NCBI GenBank assembly: GCA_934202735.1
Contig: CAKPYH010000003.1
Span: 180,794 to 244,793, forward strand
Direction: 5' to 3'
Origin: an uncultured Alphaproteobacteria bacterium
GTDB lineage: Bacteria; Pseudomonadota; Alphaproteobacteria; CAAHEQ01; UBA3637
Length of the DNA: 64,000 bases
In this document: positions 49,786-58,628 of the stretch, in pieces
How positions within the stretch are numbered: the first letter of the stretch is position 1
How the letters are laid out: every line of letters begins with the position of its first letter
Translations under genes and position numbers: made by a program
The notes under the pieces: model-generated
Told to the model about the DNA's origin: nothing
Database searches by the model: none
What the model saw: only the letters and a program-made list of their open reading frames with translations

Positions 49786-51476
49786 TCCTCCGTTTCTTTA
49801 TATTTAATTTTCAATTCTTGCACCCGTTCGGGCATAATCTTTTGGAAGAGCGGTTCCGCCAACACAATCGGCCGGCCGGCCGGTAAAGCCCCCAAGTAGT
49901 CTTTCATCGGCCCCACAGGCATGACAAAGGTTGCCGGTTCGCCGATAATCGCCAGCATACGACCGGCCGTTTCCGGCATAATCGGAGACGACAAGTGTGC
50001 AAACAACCGAATCAGATTCAGGGCCGTATTCAAAATCGTACCGGCATAAGCCTGATCCGTCTTAACCACTTTCCACGGCTCGGTTTTGGCGATATAATTA
50101 TTTCCCGACACCCAAATTTCACGCAGTGCCGCCAAAGCCTTGCGAAACTCTACACCATCCATATAACGGGTATAAGTCGCAACCAGATCATCTAATGTCC
50201 GATACAGGTCCGTTTCATTTTCTGTGATGGGCCCTACGGCTGGCACAGCGGGCCCGAAATTCTTATCCGTCATTTTCAACACACGGTTGATAAAATTGCC
50301 CAACACATCATTCAAATCTTTGTTGATAACGGCTGCAAAAGGTTCAAATGCAAACGATGTATCATCGGATTCCGGCGCATTCGCCATCAGCCAATACCGC
50401 CAATAATCGGCCGGAAATTCCACCAAAGCATCGTCCATAAAAATGCCCCGATGGGCGGACTTGGAAAACTTGCCGCCGGCGAAGTTAAGCCAATTCATTC
50501 CTTTCAGGAAATCCACCGTTGTCCACCGCTCCCCTGTACCCCGTAACGTAGCCGGGAAAGAGATAGTGTGAAAAGGAATGTTATCCTTGCCCATAAATTC
50601 GGTATATTGTACATCATCGGCGTTCAGCCACCAATCTTCCCAACGCCGTTCATCGGGGCGTTCATCGGACCATTCTTTGGTAATACCGATGTATCCGATC
50701 GGGGCATCAAACCACACATAAAAGACTTTATTTTCAAACCCGGGCCGCGGCACGGCAAATCCCCATTTCAAATCGCGCGTAATTCCCCGTTCCTGCAAGC
50801 CCTCCTTCAACCATTTTTTAGCAATGGAATAAGCAATATCGGGCCAGATTCCTTTTTTGGTTTCAATCCAGCGGGCCAACTCTTGCTCCATTTTCGGCAG
50901 GTTCAAAAACAAGTGGCGTGTTTCCCGGATTTCAATACGAGAACTGCCCGACAACACACTGCGCGGATTGATCAGGTCCGTAGGATCCAACACCTTGGTA
51001 CAATTTTCACATTGGTCCCCCTTGGCTTTGTCATAACCGCAGTAGGGGCAAGTCCCCATCACATAACTGTCCGGTAAATAGCGATCATCATCGGGAGAAT
51101 AGACCTGCCGGGTTGTTTTTTCTTCAATAAGGCCGTTTTCATCTAATTTATGATAAATCCGATAGGTGATTTCACGGTTTTGTTCCGAACTGGTCCGTCC
51201 GAAATAATCAAAGGACAAATTAAAGCCCCGATACATTTCGGCATGCTTGTCATGATATTTCTTGCAATAATCCGCCACCGGCATGTTTTCCTTGGCCGCC
51301 CCGACTTCGGACACCGTGCCATGTTCGTCCGTCCCGCAAATAAACAAGACATCGGCTCCTTTGGCCCGTTGATACCGGGCAAAAACATCCGCCGGCAACA
51401 GGCACCCTACCAAATGGCCCAAATGCGGCAACCCGTTCACATAGGGCAACGCACTGGTAATCAGTTGTTTTTTCAT
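49782..51476 (-). CDS. metG: Methionine--tRNA ligase
   Basis: A 564-residue class I synthetase. The HIGH-type motif is PHLGHLVG near residue 18 and the KMSKS-type motif is GGKFSKSAHRG near residue 325. A zinc knuckle with two CxxC pairs (CPYC and CENC) lies near residues 142-160. No C-terminal tRNA-binding (EMAP) domain is present, as in many alphaproteobacteria. The ATG at 51476 is preferred over the TTG three bases upstream; AAAGGA precedes it. The PyrD-like gene follows with an overlap. Confidence 0.97.
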   Translation of the reverse strand: MKKQLITSALPYVNGLPHLGHLVGCLLPADVFARYQRAKGADVLFICGTDEHGTVSEVGAAKENMPVADYCKKYHDKHAEMYRGFNLSFDYFGRTSSEQNREITYRIYHKLDENGLIEEKTTRQVYSPDDDRYLPDSYVMGTCPYCGYDKAKGDQCENCTKVLDPTDLINPRSVLSGSSRIEIRETRHLFLNLPKMEQELARWIETKKGIWPDIAYSIAKKWLKEGLQERGITRDLKWGFAVPRPGFENKVFYVWFDAPIGYIGITKEWSDERPDERRWEDWWLNADDVQYTEFMGKDNIPFHTISFPATLRGTGERWTTVDFLKGMNWLNFAGGKFSKSAHRGIFMDDALVEFPADYWRYWLMANAPESDDTSFAFEPFAAVINKDLNDVLGNFINRVLKMTDKNFGPAVPAVGPITENETDLYRTLDDLVATYTRYMDGVEFRKALAALREIWVSGNNYIAKTEPWKVVKTDQAYAGTILNTALNLIRLFAHLSSPIMPETAGRMLAIIGEPATFVMPVGPMKDYLGALPAGRPIVLAEPLFQKIMPERVQELKIKYKETEE

Positions 51477-51510
51477 CAAGATATTCCTTTCCTAGATATT
51501 TCTGCCCGTT

Positions 51511-51539
51511 ATGATAGCAAAAAATATCGCCGGGTGCAA
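51511..51539 (-). promoter_or_regulatory. Promoter of metG
   Basis: On the minus strand TTGCAC (51539-51534), 17 bp, TATCAT (51516-51511) with extended -10 bases TGC. Confidence 0.55.
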
Positions 51540-51556
51540 GAAATAATTATTCTTTT

Positions 51557-52510
51557 TTAAGGCTTTTGCAACAGGGTCTTGATTTTTTCGGCAATTTCAT
51601 AGGCCGGATTCAACGCACCTGACGGACGGACGGACGGTGATCCCAGCGGGACGGCAAAGCCCCGAGCATACAGTTCGGTATGGAATCGTTTATGTTTGGG
51701 CCCCATCATGGTCGCGGGCGCAAAGATATGTACCGGCACACCCGTTGCGCAGCATTCCGAACACATGGACAGAGAATCCCCGGTTACAACAATTTCATCC
51801 GCCGTGGACAGCAAGCCGAAATACGGATTTTCGCCCGCATCGCCGTACCGATAAAAAAAGCATGGCTGCGGCAAATCCCGCTGCAAAATATCCACCACTT
51901 CGGGCGGCGTACGACGGGAAGTTGTGGCCAACACAGAGGCAGGTTGTAAAGCACGCACGGCCCGAACCAACTCATGTGCCGCCGTTTCCGGGAAAGGTTT
52001 GTCTTTCGTTGCCCCGCCGACAATCAAGGCCACGCGTTTATGCGGATAAGCCTGAAAACGGGGTTCCCAAACGGCTCGTTCGGCCCTCAATTTTTCCCGC
52101 GACACCCGATGAGGCGACCCGACAACCGTCATCACACGGGCATCGTGTCCCCGATAGTCGTCATGTGCCGGCAAGACAATTAAATCCGCCTCCCGCCATC
52201 CGGCCCGGCCGGGATTCATCACTTGTACAATACGGGTTCGCCCCCCCGATTGCCGGCGAATATAACGTGCCACCGGGAAAGCACGCCGCCCCGCCGCTAA
52301 AACCACATCGGGCCACGGGGGTGTCAATCCCGCCCGCGACAGCGCGTCAATACCAATCAATCCGGCCCCCCGCAGCAGGTTCGGCAGGCGTACCCACCGA
52401 TTATAGCGAATTTCTTTGCGTTCCCACGGCTCACCCAAGGCTTCGGCAATCCCCAATAATTGATTGACGTTGCCCGCCCGATCATCTGTCAACAGCCATA
52501 TTTTTGCCAT
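51557..52510 (-). CDS. ELM1-family (COG3660) GT-B-like protein
   Basis: A 317-residue protein of the family named after plant mitochondrial fission factor ELM1, widespread in alphaproteobacteria. The opening IWLLTDDRAGNVNQLLGIAEALG and central QVMNPGRAGWREADLIVLPAHDD are characteristic, as is EIVVTGDSLSMCSECCATGVPVHIF near residue 245, which resembles the nucleotide-sugar site of GT-B glycosyltransferases. The bacterial function is unknown; a role in envelope glycan synthesis is plausible. Its start shares a base with the stop of the lipoprotein hydrolase, so the two are co-translated. Confidence 0.88.
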   Translation of the reverse strand: MAKIWLLTDDRAGNVNQLLGIAEALGEPWERKEIRYNRWVRLPNLLRGAGLIGIDALSRAGLTPPWPDVVLAAGRRAFPVARYIRRQSGGRTRIVQVMNPGRAGWREADLIVLPAHDDYRGHDARVMTVVGSPHRVSREKLRAERAVWEPRFQAYPHKRVALIVGGATKDKPFPETAAHELVRAVRALQPASVLATTSRRTPPEVVDILQRDLPQPCFFYRYGDAGENPYFGLLSTADEIVVTGDSLSMCSECCATGVPVHIFAPATMMGPKHKRFHTELYARGFAVPLGSPSVRPSGALNPAYEIAEKIKTLLQKP

Positions 52511-53268
52511 TATTCCCCCTGATAAATTTTTGAATATATTTTAGAAAAACCCGTTCCATGTCCGGCCCCCGGAACAATCACCACATGATCCGATCCCGCA
52601 AAATCCTGAATCAAAGCAGCCGGTACCACCGTATCCTTGCCCCCGGCATAGTGTGTTTGGGGTAAAGCCAGAAAAGCCGTTCGCGAATCCGCCAGGTTCA
52701 ATGATCGGGTCAACGGCGGATCGCCATGATATGCCGTCCAGGCCGCATGATCCAGCACGCCGGCCACGGTAATAACCCGTTTCACGCGATTCGGGTGGCG
52801 GACGGCAACCAAACCGGCCACTTGAGCCCCGCCCGAAAAACCGACCAGAATGACCTGATTTGTCCGGGCTTTTTTCATCATGGCGGCCACGGCGGAATCC
52901 ATGGCGGTAATGACCGAATCGGAAAAACGCCCGACTGTCCAATCCGCCACCGTACACGCCTCTGTCTGTAAAAACTGACACGGTCGTCCCAAATACGCCA
53001 CATTCGGCGATGGGTCTCCGGCGGCCAGCCGGCGCATAAACTCGCCCCGCGGTGTCGGGTTATCGGTCGGTTGCCCGTCTCCGTTAAAGGCATGCCCATC
53101 GCCTTCTATATACACTTTGATCGGTTCACCCGGATCGGTTATCTTATACCACCCGGCCACCACATACGGCGGAGCCATGACGGTCTGAAAAGACATATTA
53201 CTCAAAGGGTTGCGATGGGCGCACGCCCCTAAAATCAAGCACACAACAAGTATTAAAAATCGTTTCAT
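52510..53268 (-). CDS. Lipoprotein alpha/beta hydrolase
   Basis: A 252-residue lipoprotein. The signal peptide MKRFLILVVCLILGAC has its lipobox Cys at residue 16. An alpha/beta-hydrolase fold follows with the nucleophile elbow VGFSGGAQVAG (Ser), the acid loop GGKDTVVP and the terminal histidine in VPGAGHGTGF, so the Ser-Asp-His triad looks complete. Substrate is unknown. The start at 53268 is set by TTGTCA-17-TATAAT ending seven bases upstream, with no ribosome-binding site, implying a leaderless mRNA. Confidence 0.82.
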   Translation of the reverse strand: MKRFLILVVCLILGACAHRNPLSNMSFQTVMAPPYVVAGWYKITDPGEPIKVYIEGDGHAFNGDGQPTDNPTPRGEFMRRLAAGDPSPNVAYLGRPCQFLQTEACTVADWTVGRFSDSVITAMDSAVAAMMKKARTNQVILVGFSGGAQVAGLVAVRHPNRVKRVITVAGVLDHAAWTAYHGDPPLTRSLNLADSRTAFLALPQTHYAGGKDTVVPAALIQDFAGSDHVVIVPGAGHGTGFSKIYSKIYQGE

Positions 53269-53275
53269 AAGACCC

Positions 53276-53304
53276 ATTATACAAAAAGATAACGCGCTTG
53301 ACAA
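53276..53304 (-). promoter_or_regulatory. Promoter of the lipoprotein hydrolase giving a leaderless mRNA
   Basis: On the minus strand TTGTCA (53304-53299), 17 bp, perfect TATAAT (53281-53276). GGGTCTT separates it from the ATG. Its -35 box coincides with that of the divergent peptide promoter. Confidence 0.7.
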
Positions 53305-53326
53305 GTCCGAAATGCCCCCTTATGTG
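53298..53326 (+). promoter_or_regulatory. Promoter of the 13-residue Cys-Gly peptide gene
   Basis: TTGACA (53298-53303), 17 bp, TATGTG (53321-53326). It is back to back with the hydrolase promoter, sharing the -35 bases. Confidence 0.5.
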
Positions 53327-53351
53327 TTTTTTGTGAAAGGAGGGACACGCC

Positions 53352-53393
53352 ATGCCAGGATGCGGATGTGGATGCGGCACCAAGAAAAAATAG
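53352..53393 (+). CDS. Thirteen-residue Cys-Gly peptide (MPGCGCGCGTKKK)
   Basis: A 14-codon frame (stop included) encoding a peptide with three Cys-Gly units and a Lys tail. It is preceded by a near-perfect ribosome-binding site (AAAGGAGGG) seven bases before the ATG and by a TTGACA-17-TATGTG promoter. The cysteine spacing suggests metal binding or a modified peptide, but the function is unknown. It is too short for standard gene finders. The combination of promoter, ribosome-binding site and non-random composition supports it being expressed; it could still be a leader peptide. Confidence 0.5.
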   Translation: MPGCGCGCGTKKK

Positions 53394-53476
53394 CCGTTAA
53401 ATATAAAACAGACCACCAAATAATAGGGCGATAAGTATTCGTCCCGGGCCCTGCCTTGACGCGGGGCTCAAACGTG

Positions 53477-54784
53477 TTATCGCTTGTCGCCGTTTGCTTT
53501 ATCCGATGACAAGGACAGGGCTTCGGGTGTCAAGCGTCCCATACCCGACAACACCGCAAAATAAGCCGCCACCCGAGCATGACCGGCCTGTGTGCGCATA
53601 ACCCGTGCATCTAATAATTCCCGTTCGGCATTCAACACGTCCAATACCGTCCGCCGACCTTGTTCTTGTTCATCACGGACCCCTGATAACGCTAACCGAG
53701 CCGCCCGCACCCGCAAATCTGCGGCTTCTATAGCGGATTTCTGAGCCTGATAACGATTCCAGGCCTGCCGTAAATGTTCCAAAATCGTCCGCCGCGTTTG
53801 TATCATCATCATTTGAACTTCGGATCGGGTGGCTTTGGCTTTCCGTGTTTGGGCCCGGGTTACACCTTTGTCATACAACGGGACGGTTAAATACACCCCG
53901 ATACGCCCGTCCGTTATCTCGTCCACAACCGGTATATCGTGATATTTAACGGCAGACGCTTTCACATCTACCGATGGCATATAGGTTTGCCGGGCCACCG
54001 TGATATTTTCATCGGCGGCGGCATATTGCGCCTGAACCGCCACCAAGGCCGGATGCGTTTTCAAAGCCGTTTCTTCCGCCCCTGATAACGTCTTCGGGAA
54101 CAGGTTGTCCGTTCGTGTCAGATCTATATCGGGATAAGATGTCGCCGCTTCACCCACCAATCGCCGATACGTTTCCAAAGCGTTTTCCGCCCGGGCCCCG
54201 GCATCAATCACCCGGTACCGGGCACCGGCCAACCGGGCCCGTGCCTGAGCCACATCGGTTTGTGTCAAGACACCCACTTTTGCTTTTTCCTCACACCGGT
54301 CATAATATCCCTGCAACACCCGTTCGTTATTTTGTTCTAATTTCAGAACTTCCCGTGTGTTTAACACATCAATATAGGCCTGAACGGTTGCCAAAAAGAC
54401 ATCTTGCTGCGTGGCATAAACACGGGCTTGTTCGGCCTGCACACGCCAATCGGCCGCACGGGTCGCCGCCAACGTGGTCCCTCCTTGAAACACATTTTGA
54501 GTCAAACCGATTCCGTATTCCTTTTGGGTATAGGCCCGATCCAGATTCATACCGTCCGCTTTGGTTTTGGCCCGGGCTATTCCGCCGGTCGCGGCCACAG
54601 TCGGTTGCCACCCTGTTTGTGCCAACCCCAAGTCCGATTGCGTTTGTTCCAACCGGGCACGAGCAGCGGCAATTTCGGGATTATCGGCGGCAACGGTTTG
54701 CAACGCCGTCCACACATCGGCACGGGCCGATACAGCCAAGCCCCACAGCAGGCCGATAATCATCACAGAATATATTTGTTTCAT
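53477..54784 (-). CDS. TolC-family outer-membrane efflux protein
   Basis: A 435-residue TolC-like protein. The signal peptide (MKQIYSVMIIGLLWGLAVS) is cleaved after ARA. Two repeats of the outer-membrane efflux domain are visible: first AAARARLEQTQSDLGLAQTGWQP, then a second with VALQAQ-type spacing including VRAARLALSGVRDEQEQGRRTVLDVLNAERELLDA, a typical TolC segment. It forms the exit duct for the ABC system encoded just upstream. AGGAGAA precedes the ATG at 54784. It is the last gene of the operon. Confidence 0.92.
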   Translation of the reverse strand: MKQIYSVMIIGLLWGLAVSARADVWTALQTVAADNPEIAAARARLEQTQSDLGLAQTGWQPTVAATGGIARAKTKADGMNLDRAYTQKEYGIGLTQNVFQGGTTLAATRAADWRVQAEQARVYATQQDVFLATVQAYIDVLNTREVLKLEQNNERVLQGYYDRCEEKAKVGVLTQTDVAQARARLAGARYRVIDAGARAENALETYRRLVGEAATSYPDIDLTRTDNLFPKTLSGAEETALKTHPALVAVQAQYAAADENITVARQTYMPSVDVKASAVKYHDIPVVDEITDGRIGVYLTVPLYDKGVTRAQTRKAKATRSEVQMMMIQTRRTILEHLRQAWNRYQAQKSAIEAADLRVRAARLALSGVRDEQEQGRRTVLDVLNAERELLDARVMRTQAGHARVAAYFAVLSGMGRLTPEALSLSSDKANGDKR

Positions 54785-54797
54785 GGTATCAATTCTC

Positions 54798-55889
54798 CTA
54801 TAAAGTTGTTTTGAAACGGCGTACAGCGAACACACCGATGACCAACCCGACCCCCGCCATAGCGGCCGCTTTGTGCAGAAAATAAGTCCAATCGGCCCCT
54901 TTCAAGATGATATTTCGCAACAAATATGTAAAATGTGTCAGCGGATTGATATCCGCCACCCACCGCAAAACCGGAGGCATATTTTCGGTCGGGAACATAG
55001 ATCCGGATAACATCATACTTAAAAACGCCACAATCATCAAGCCCAACATCGCCTGTTGTTGCGTATGTGTAAAGGTGGCCAACCACACCGATACGGCACA
55101 CGCCGGGATACAAAAAACCAAAAAAGAGGCCACAAACATCAGTCCCGATCCGACAAAAGGCAGGCCGAATAAAACCATACCTACCGTCAAAATAATCATC
55201 ATATTGGCCAACGCGACCAAGATAAACGGCAATGTTTTACCCAAGATAATATCATATTTTGAGATCGGCGCGGCAATCAAGGTTTCAATCGTACCGGTTT
55301 CTTTTTCTTTGGTGATGGATATACACACCAAAGTCAAAATAGACATAAACACCAAAATGGCCATAATCGCCGGCACCAAGAACCATTGGGTATCCAATTG
55401 CGGATTAAATAATATCCGGGTTTTGAAAGTCAACGGCAAGTGTGTTTCCTGATGAAATTCATTGTGCATCACCTTGGCCATCACCCCTTGTAAATAGGCT
55501 TCTATACTTTGTGCTTTTAAGACATTGGTGGAATCAATCAACACCTGAACCGTGGCATCTTTGCGTTGTACGGCCCGGGTCAAGCCCCCCGGCGGAGCAA
55601 TCAGGGCCACGTCGGCCGCACCGGTTTGAACGGCTTGCATCGCACTGATGCTTTGGGGCGGAATTTGCACAAACCACCCGGATCCCAGCGCATGATCATA
55701 CAGGCGGTTCATCATGGTATCCGATGGTTCGGAATCCAACGCCAAGCGTAAATGACTGGCTTCCAGCGTAATGGCCTGCCCCAACACCACCACCTGTACC
55801 GCCGGCAAGACCAACAACGCAACCAACAAGACCGGATCCCTTAACAATCCGATGACTTCTTTACGAATAAATCCCCACAATGTGTTCAT
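54798..55889 (-). CDS. ABC-2 type permease (YbhR-like)
   Basis: A 363-residue permease with the ABC-2 plan: one N-terminal helix (residues 18-38), a large periplasmic domain (to about residue 170), then five helices. The QQQAMLGLMIVAFLSMMLSGSMFPTENMP segment and the WVADINPLTHFTYLLRNIILKG near the C-terminus are typical of YbhR/YhhJ drug-export permeases. It overlaps the partner permease by 4 bp and should form a heterodimer with it. Confidence 0.9.
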   Translation of the reverse strand: MNTLWGFIRKEVIGLLRDPVLLVALLVLPAVQVVVLGQAITLEASHLRLALDSEPSDTMMNRLYDHALGSGWFVQIPPQSISAMQAVQTGAADVALIAPPGGLTRAVQRKDATVQVLIDSTNVLKAQSIEAYLQGVMAKVMHNEFHQETHLPLTFKTRILFNPQLDTQWFLVPAIMAILVFMSILTLVCISITKEKETGTIETLIAAPISKYDIILGKTLPFILVALANMMIILTVGMVLFGLPFVGSGLMFVASFLVFCIPACAVSVWLATFTHTQQQAMLGLMIVAFLSMMLSGSMFPTENMPPVLRWVADINPLTHFTYLLRNIILKGADWTYFLHKAAAMAGVGLVIGVFAVRRFKTTL

Positions 55890-57007
55890 TCAATAGACCT
55901 CTTGAATTTAATCACACAGACCGCCATCAGGACAACCGCTTGAACCCCCAACGCCACAAACAAGACCCACAAGTCCGCAAAGGAACTGCCTTTCAAAAAC
56001 TGATCCCGTGAGAGCGTCACATAAAATCGTGCCGGAAACAAAGCCGATACCCATTGGTATACACGGGGCATATACTCAATCGGGAACACAAAACCGGACA
56101 ACATCGCCAACGGCAAAATCCCGATAGTCGCAGCGTATTGTACGGCCACTTGTTGCTCATGCGTTGTAACGGAAATCAGCAATCCGGTGGCCAAGTATCC
56201 TAAAATAAACAAAATCGTTCCCCCAATCAGGATCAGGTGGTTTCCCACAAACGGCACACCGAAAATCGTCCGCGCACAGATGAAAACAATCACAAAGCCG
56301 GCGAAGCTTAAAAACGCATAGGGAAATAACTTGCCAAACATAATTTCCAACGATGTGGCCGGGGTAGATAATAACATTTCCATAGACCCTTGTTCCCATT
56401 CGCGACAAACGGTCAATGTGGTCAGCATAATGGCCACCAAAGCAATAATCACGGCCGAGATACCCGGTACCGCAAACCACTTGGAATTCAATTCGGGGTT
56501 AAATAAATACCGATGACGGACGGACACAATCTGTTCCGGGTTCACCGGCACATCATGAATTTTATAAATCGCATTGACATTGATGGTATTCAAGTAATTC
56601 ATAATGGCCGAAATAGATGAATTATCCGCACCGTCCAGCAAAATTTGCACCGTTCCCGTACGACCGGCCAGAATATCTTGTTCAAAATTCGGGGGAATAA
56701 ACAACATCATTTTGGCGCGTTCAGCCCGAATATCGGCTTGCCCTTCTTCGGGGGTTTCCACGATATACGGTTTGAAGTAATCGGAACTGCCGAACGTTTC
56801 AATCAGTTTGCGAGAACTTTGCGTCCGATCATGGTCCACATAGGCCATGGATACCGAACGTACATTAAACTCAATAGAGTTGCCCAAAATCAACACAATA
56901 GCCAAGGGCAACAGCAAGGCCATCATCAACGTAAACGGATCACGAAAAATATGTTTGAACTCTTTGGCAAAAATCGCGCGCGCCCGCCGGTAAGAAAATG
57001 ACATCAT
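55886..57007 (-). CDS. ABC-2 type permease (YbhS-like)
   Basis: A 373-residue ABC-2 permease paralogous to the next gene, with one N-terminal helix (residues 28-46), a large outer domain and five C-terminal helices. Typical elements are AKEFKHIFRDPFTLMMALLLPLAIVLILG and LPLAMLSGFVFPIEYMPRVYQWVSALFPARFYV. It overlaps the ATPase gene by 4 bp. Two ATGs in tandem (57007 and 57004) are possible starts; GGAGGG lies 9-12 bases away. Confidence 0.9.
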   Translation of the reverse strand: MMSFSYRRARAIFAKEFKHIFRDPFTLMMALLLPLAIVLILGNSIEFNVRSVSMAYVDHDRTQSSRKLIETFGSSDYFKPYIVETPEEGQADIRAERAKMMLFIPPNFEQDILAGRTGTVQILLDGADNSSISAIMNYLNTINVNAIYKIHDVPVNPEQIVSVRHRYLFNPELNSKWFAVPGISAVIIALVAIMLTTLTVCREWEQGSMEMLLSTPATSLEIMFGKLFPYAFLSFAGFVIVFICARTIFGVPFVGNHLILIGGTILFILGYLATGLLISVTTHEQQVAVQYAATIGILPLAMLSGFVFPIEYMPRVYQWVSALFPARFYVTLSRDQFLKGSSFADLWVLFVALGVQAVVLMAVCVIKFKRSIE

Positions 57008-57903
57008 CGGTTTTGTCCCTCCACCAGGCGCATAAAGACATCTTCCAAGGACGGCATCATCGGGATAATGTCATAGTCCTGTTTCAACGTTTGCCACACC
57101 GCTTTATCCCGGGCAATAGCATGATAGTGTTGGCCGTACGGCTCCCACAAATCAAACAGACGGCGATCCGGCACGGCTACCCCTGAGCGCCGCGGTATCA
57201 GGTTATACATCGGTTGCGTAAACGTCTTGTGTTTCAATGCCGCCGGCGAATCCAAGGCGATCAACTTTCCCGCCCGCATCAGGGCAATCCGCCCGCAGTT
57301 TTCCGCTTCGTCCATATAGTGCGTCGTAACAAAGACCGTCTTGCCCCGATCGGCCAACGTCCGAATCAAGTCCCAAAACCGATGACGCGCCACAGGGGCT
57401 ACTCCGGCCGTCGGTTCGTCTAAAAAGACAATTTTCGGGTCGTGCAACAACGACACACACAAGGCAATTTCCTGTTTAATACCGGTGGGCAGGGTTTTCA
57501 CCACCCGGGACAAGGGGGCATCAAAACCGATAAAAGTCAGTAAATCTTGCCGATTTTTCAGATACACGTCCCGGGGCAAATGACGCAACGCCGCCGCAAA
57601 GTCCATATTTTCCGCAATGGATAAATCATCATACAAGGTAAAGTGTTGCGACATATAGCCGACTTTGGCCTTAATAACGTTTTCGCAACCCGCCGAAAAG
57701 AGTTCTCCGTCAATCAACACCTGCCCTTCCGTTGCCAACAACAAGCCGCACAACACCCGAATAGTGGTTGTCTTGCCCGCCCCGTTAGCCCCCAAAAAGC
57801 CGAAAATCTCACCGGCCGGCACGGTAAAGGACACATCATGAACGGCATAGAAATCTCCAAACCGCACACTTAAATGACGTACATCTACCATCGGCGTTGT
57901 CAT
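57004..57903 (-). CDS. ABC transporter ATPase, second of pair (YbhF-like half)
   Basis: A 299-residue ATPase. Walker A is GANGAGKTTT, the Q-loop VGYMSQHFTLYDDLS, Walker B KIVFLDEPTAGV and the switch His in VFVTTHYMDEAE. The signature is degenerate (LPTGIKQ instead of LSGGQ), which may mean an asymmetric ATPase pair. In E. coli the equivalent YbhF is one fused polypeptide; here it is split into two genes overlapping by 4 bp. Confidence 0.9.
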   Translation of the reverse strand: MTTPMVDVRHLSVRFGDFYAVHDVSFTVPAGEIFGFLGANGAGKTTTIRVLCGLLLATEGQVLIDGELFSAGCENVIKAKVGYMSQHFTLYDDLSIAENMDFAAALRHLPRDVYLKNRQDLLTFIGFDAPLSRVVKTLPTGIKQEIALCVSLLHDPKIVFLDEPTAGVAPVARHRFWDLIRTLADRGKTVFVTTHYMDEAENCGRIALMRAGKLIALDSPAALKHKTFTQPMYNLIPRRSGVAVPDRRLFDLWEPYGQHYHAIARDKAVWQTLKQDYDIIPMMPSLEDVFMRLVEGQNR

Positions 57904-58628
57904 GACCGCCCTCCGCGTCCCAAAAAGTAAGCATCAAAATCAGACACATGCGCCTGACGCAATAAATCGGCCGGTTCGCCCGTCCCCAAGACATGCCCGT
58001 TTTCCATCAAAACAACCCGTCCGCACCGTTCTGCTTCGTCCATATAGGCCGTTGTCATAATGACCAAAATACCCTGCTCTACCGAGGTATGCAACAATTC
58101 CCAAAATTCACGCCGGCTGATCGGATCTACCCCGTTGGTCGGCTCGTCCAACAACATCACATGGGGCGACCGCAGCAACGCACACATCAGGCCCAGTTTT
58201 TTATACATACCACCCGAGAGTTTTCCCGCCGGCCTGTCCCAAAATTTATCCAAGCGCGTCAAGTGCAATAACTCGTCTTTCTTCACCCGAAACGTTTTAT
58301 CATCAATGCCGTACAAGTCGCGAAAAAACTCCAAATGTTCCCCTACCGACAGGTCCGCATACAGGCTTTGCGTTTGTGGCATATAGGCCATTTGCCCCCG
58401 AAACGATTCAAAATCCACATCATGCCCATCACATTGATACGTTATCGTACCGGCATTCGGTTGCATCAAATGCAACATCAGGCGAAAGAGTGTCGTTTTA
58501 CCCGCACCCGCCGGCCCGATCACACCATACAGGTGTCCCGTCTCAAACCGCATGGAAACATCATCTAACGCCGTGATTGTTCCAAACCGTTTGGTCATCT
58601 GATCAATGTTCAGGATGATGTGTGTCAT
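57900..58628 (-). CDS. ABC transporter ATPase, first of pair (YbhF-like half)
   Basis: A 242-residue ATPase with Walker A GPAGAGKTTL, Q-loop MAYMPQTQSLYADLS, an intact signature LSGGMYKKLGL, Walker B VMLLDEPTNGVDP and the H-loop MTTAYMDEAE (Ala-Tyr where His-Tyr is usual, so the switch histidine is missing). With its neighbour it should power the two permeases. The two halves therefore carry complementary defects. It overlaps both adjacent genes by 4 bp. Confidence 0.9.
   Translation of the reverse strand: MTHIILNIDQMTKRFGTITALDDVSMRFETGHLYGVIGPAGAGKTTLFRLMLHLMQPNAGTITYQCDGHDVDFESFRGQMAYMPQTQSLYADLSVGEHLEFFRDLYGIDDKTFRVKKDELLHLTRLDKFWDRPAGKLSGGMYKKLGLMCALLRSPHVMLLDEPTNGVDPISRREFWELLHTSVEQGILVIMTTAYMDEAERCGRVVLMENGHVLGTGEPADLLRQAHVSDFDAYFLGRGGRS

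Noticed and set aside
51637..52467. A 276-codon frame antisense to the ELM1-family gene
   Set aside because: Pro/Arg/His-rich shadow frame with no ribosome-binding site opposite a conserved gene.
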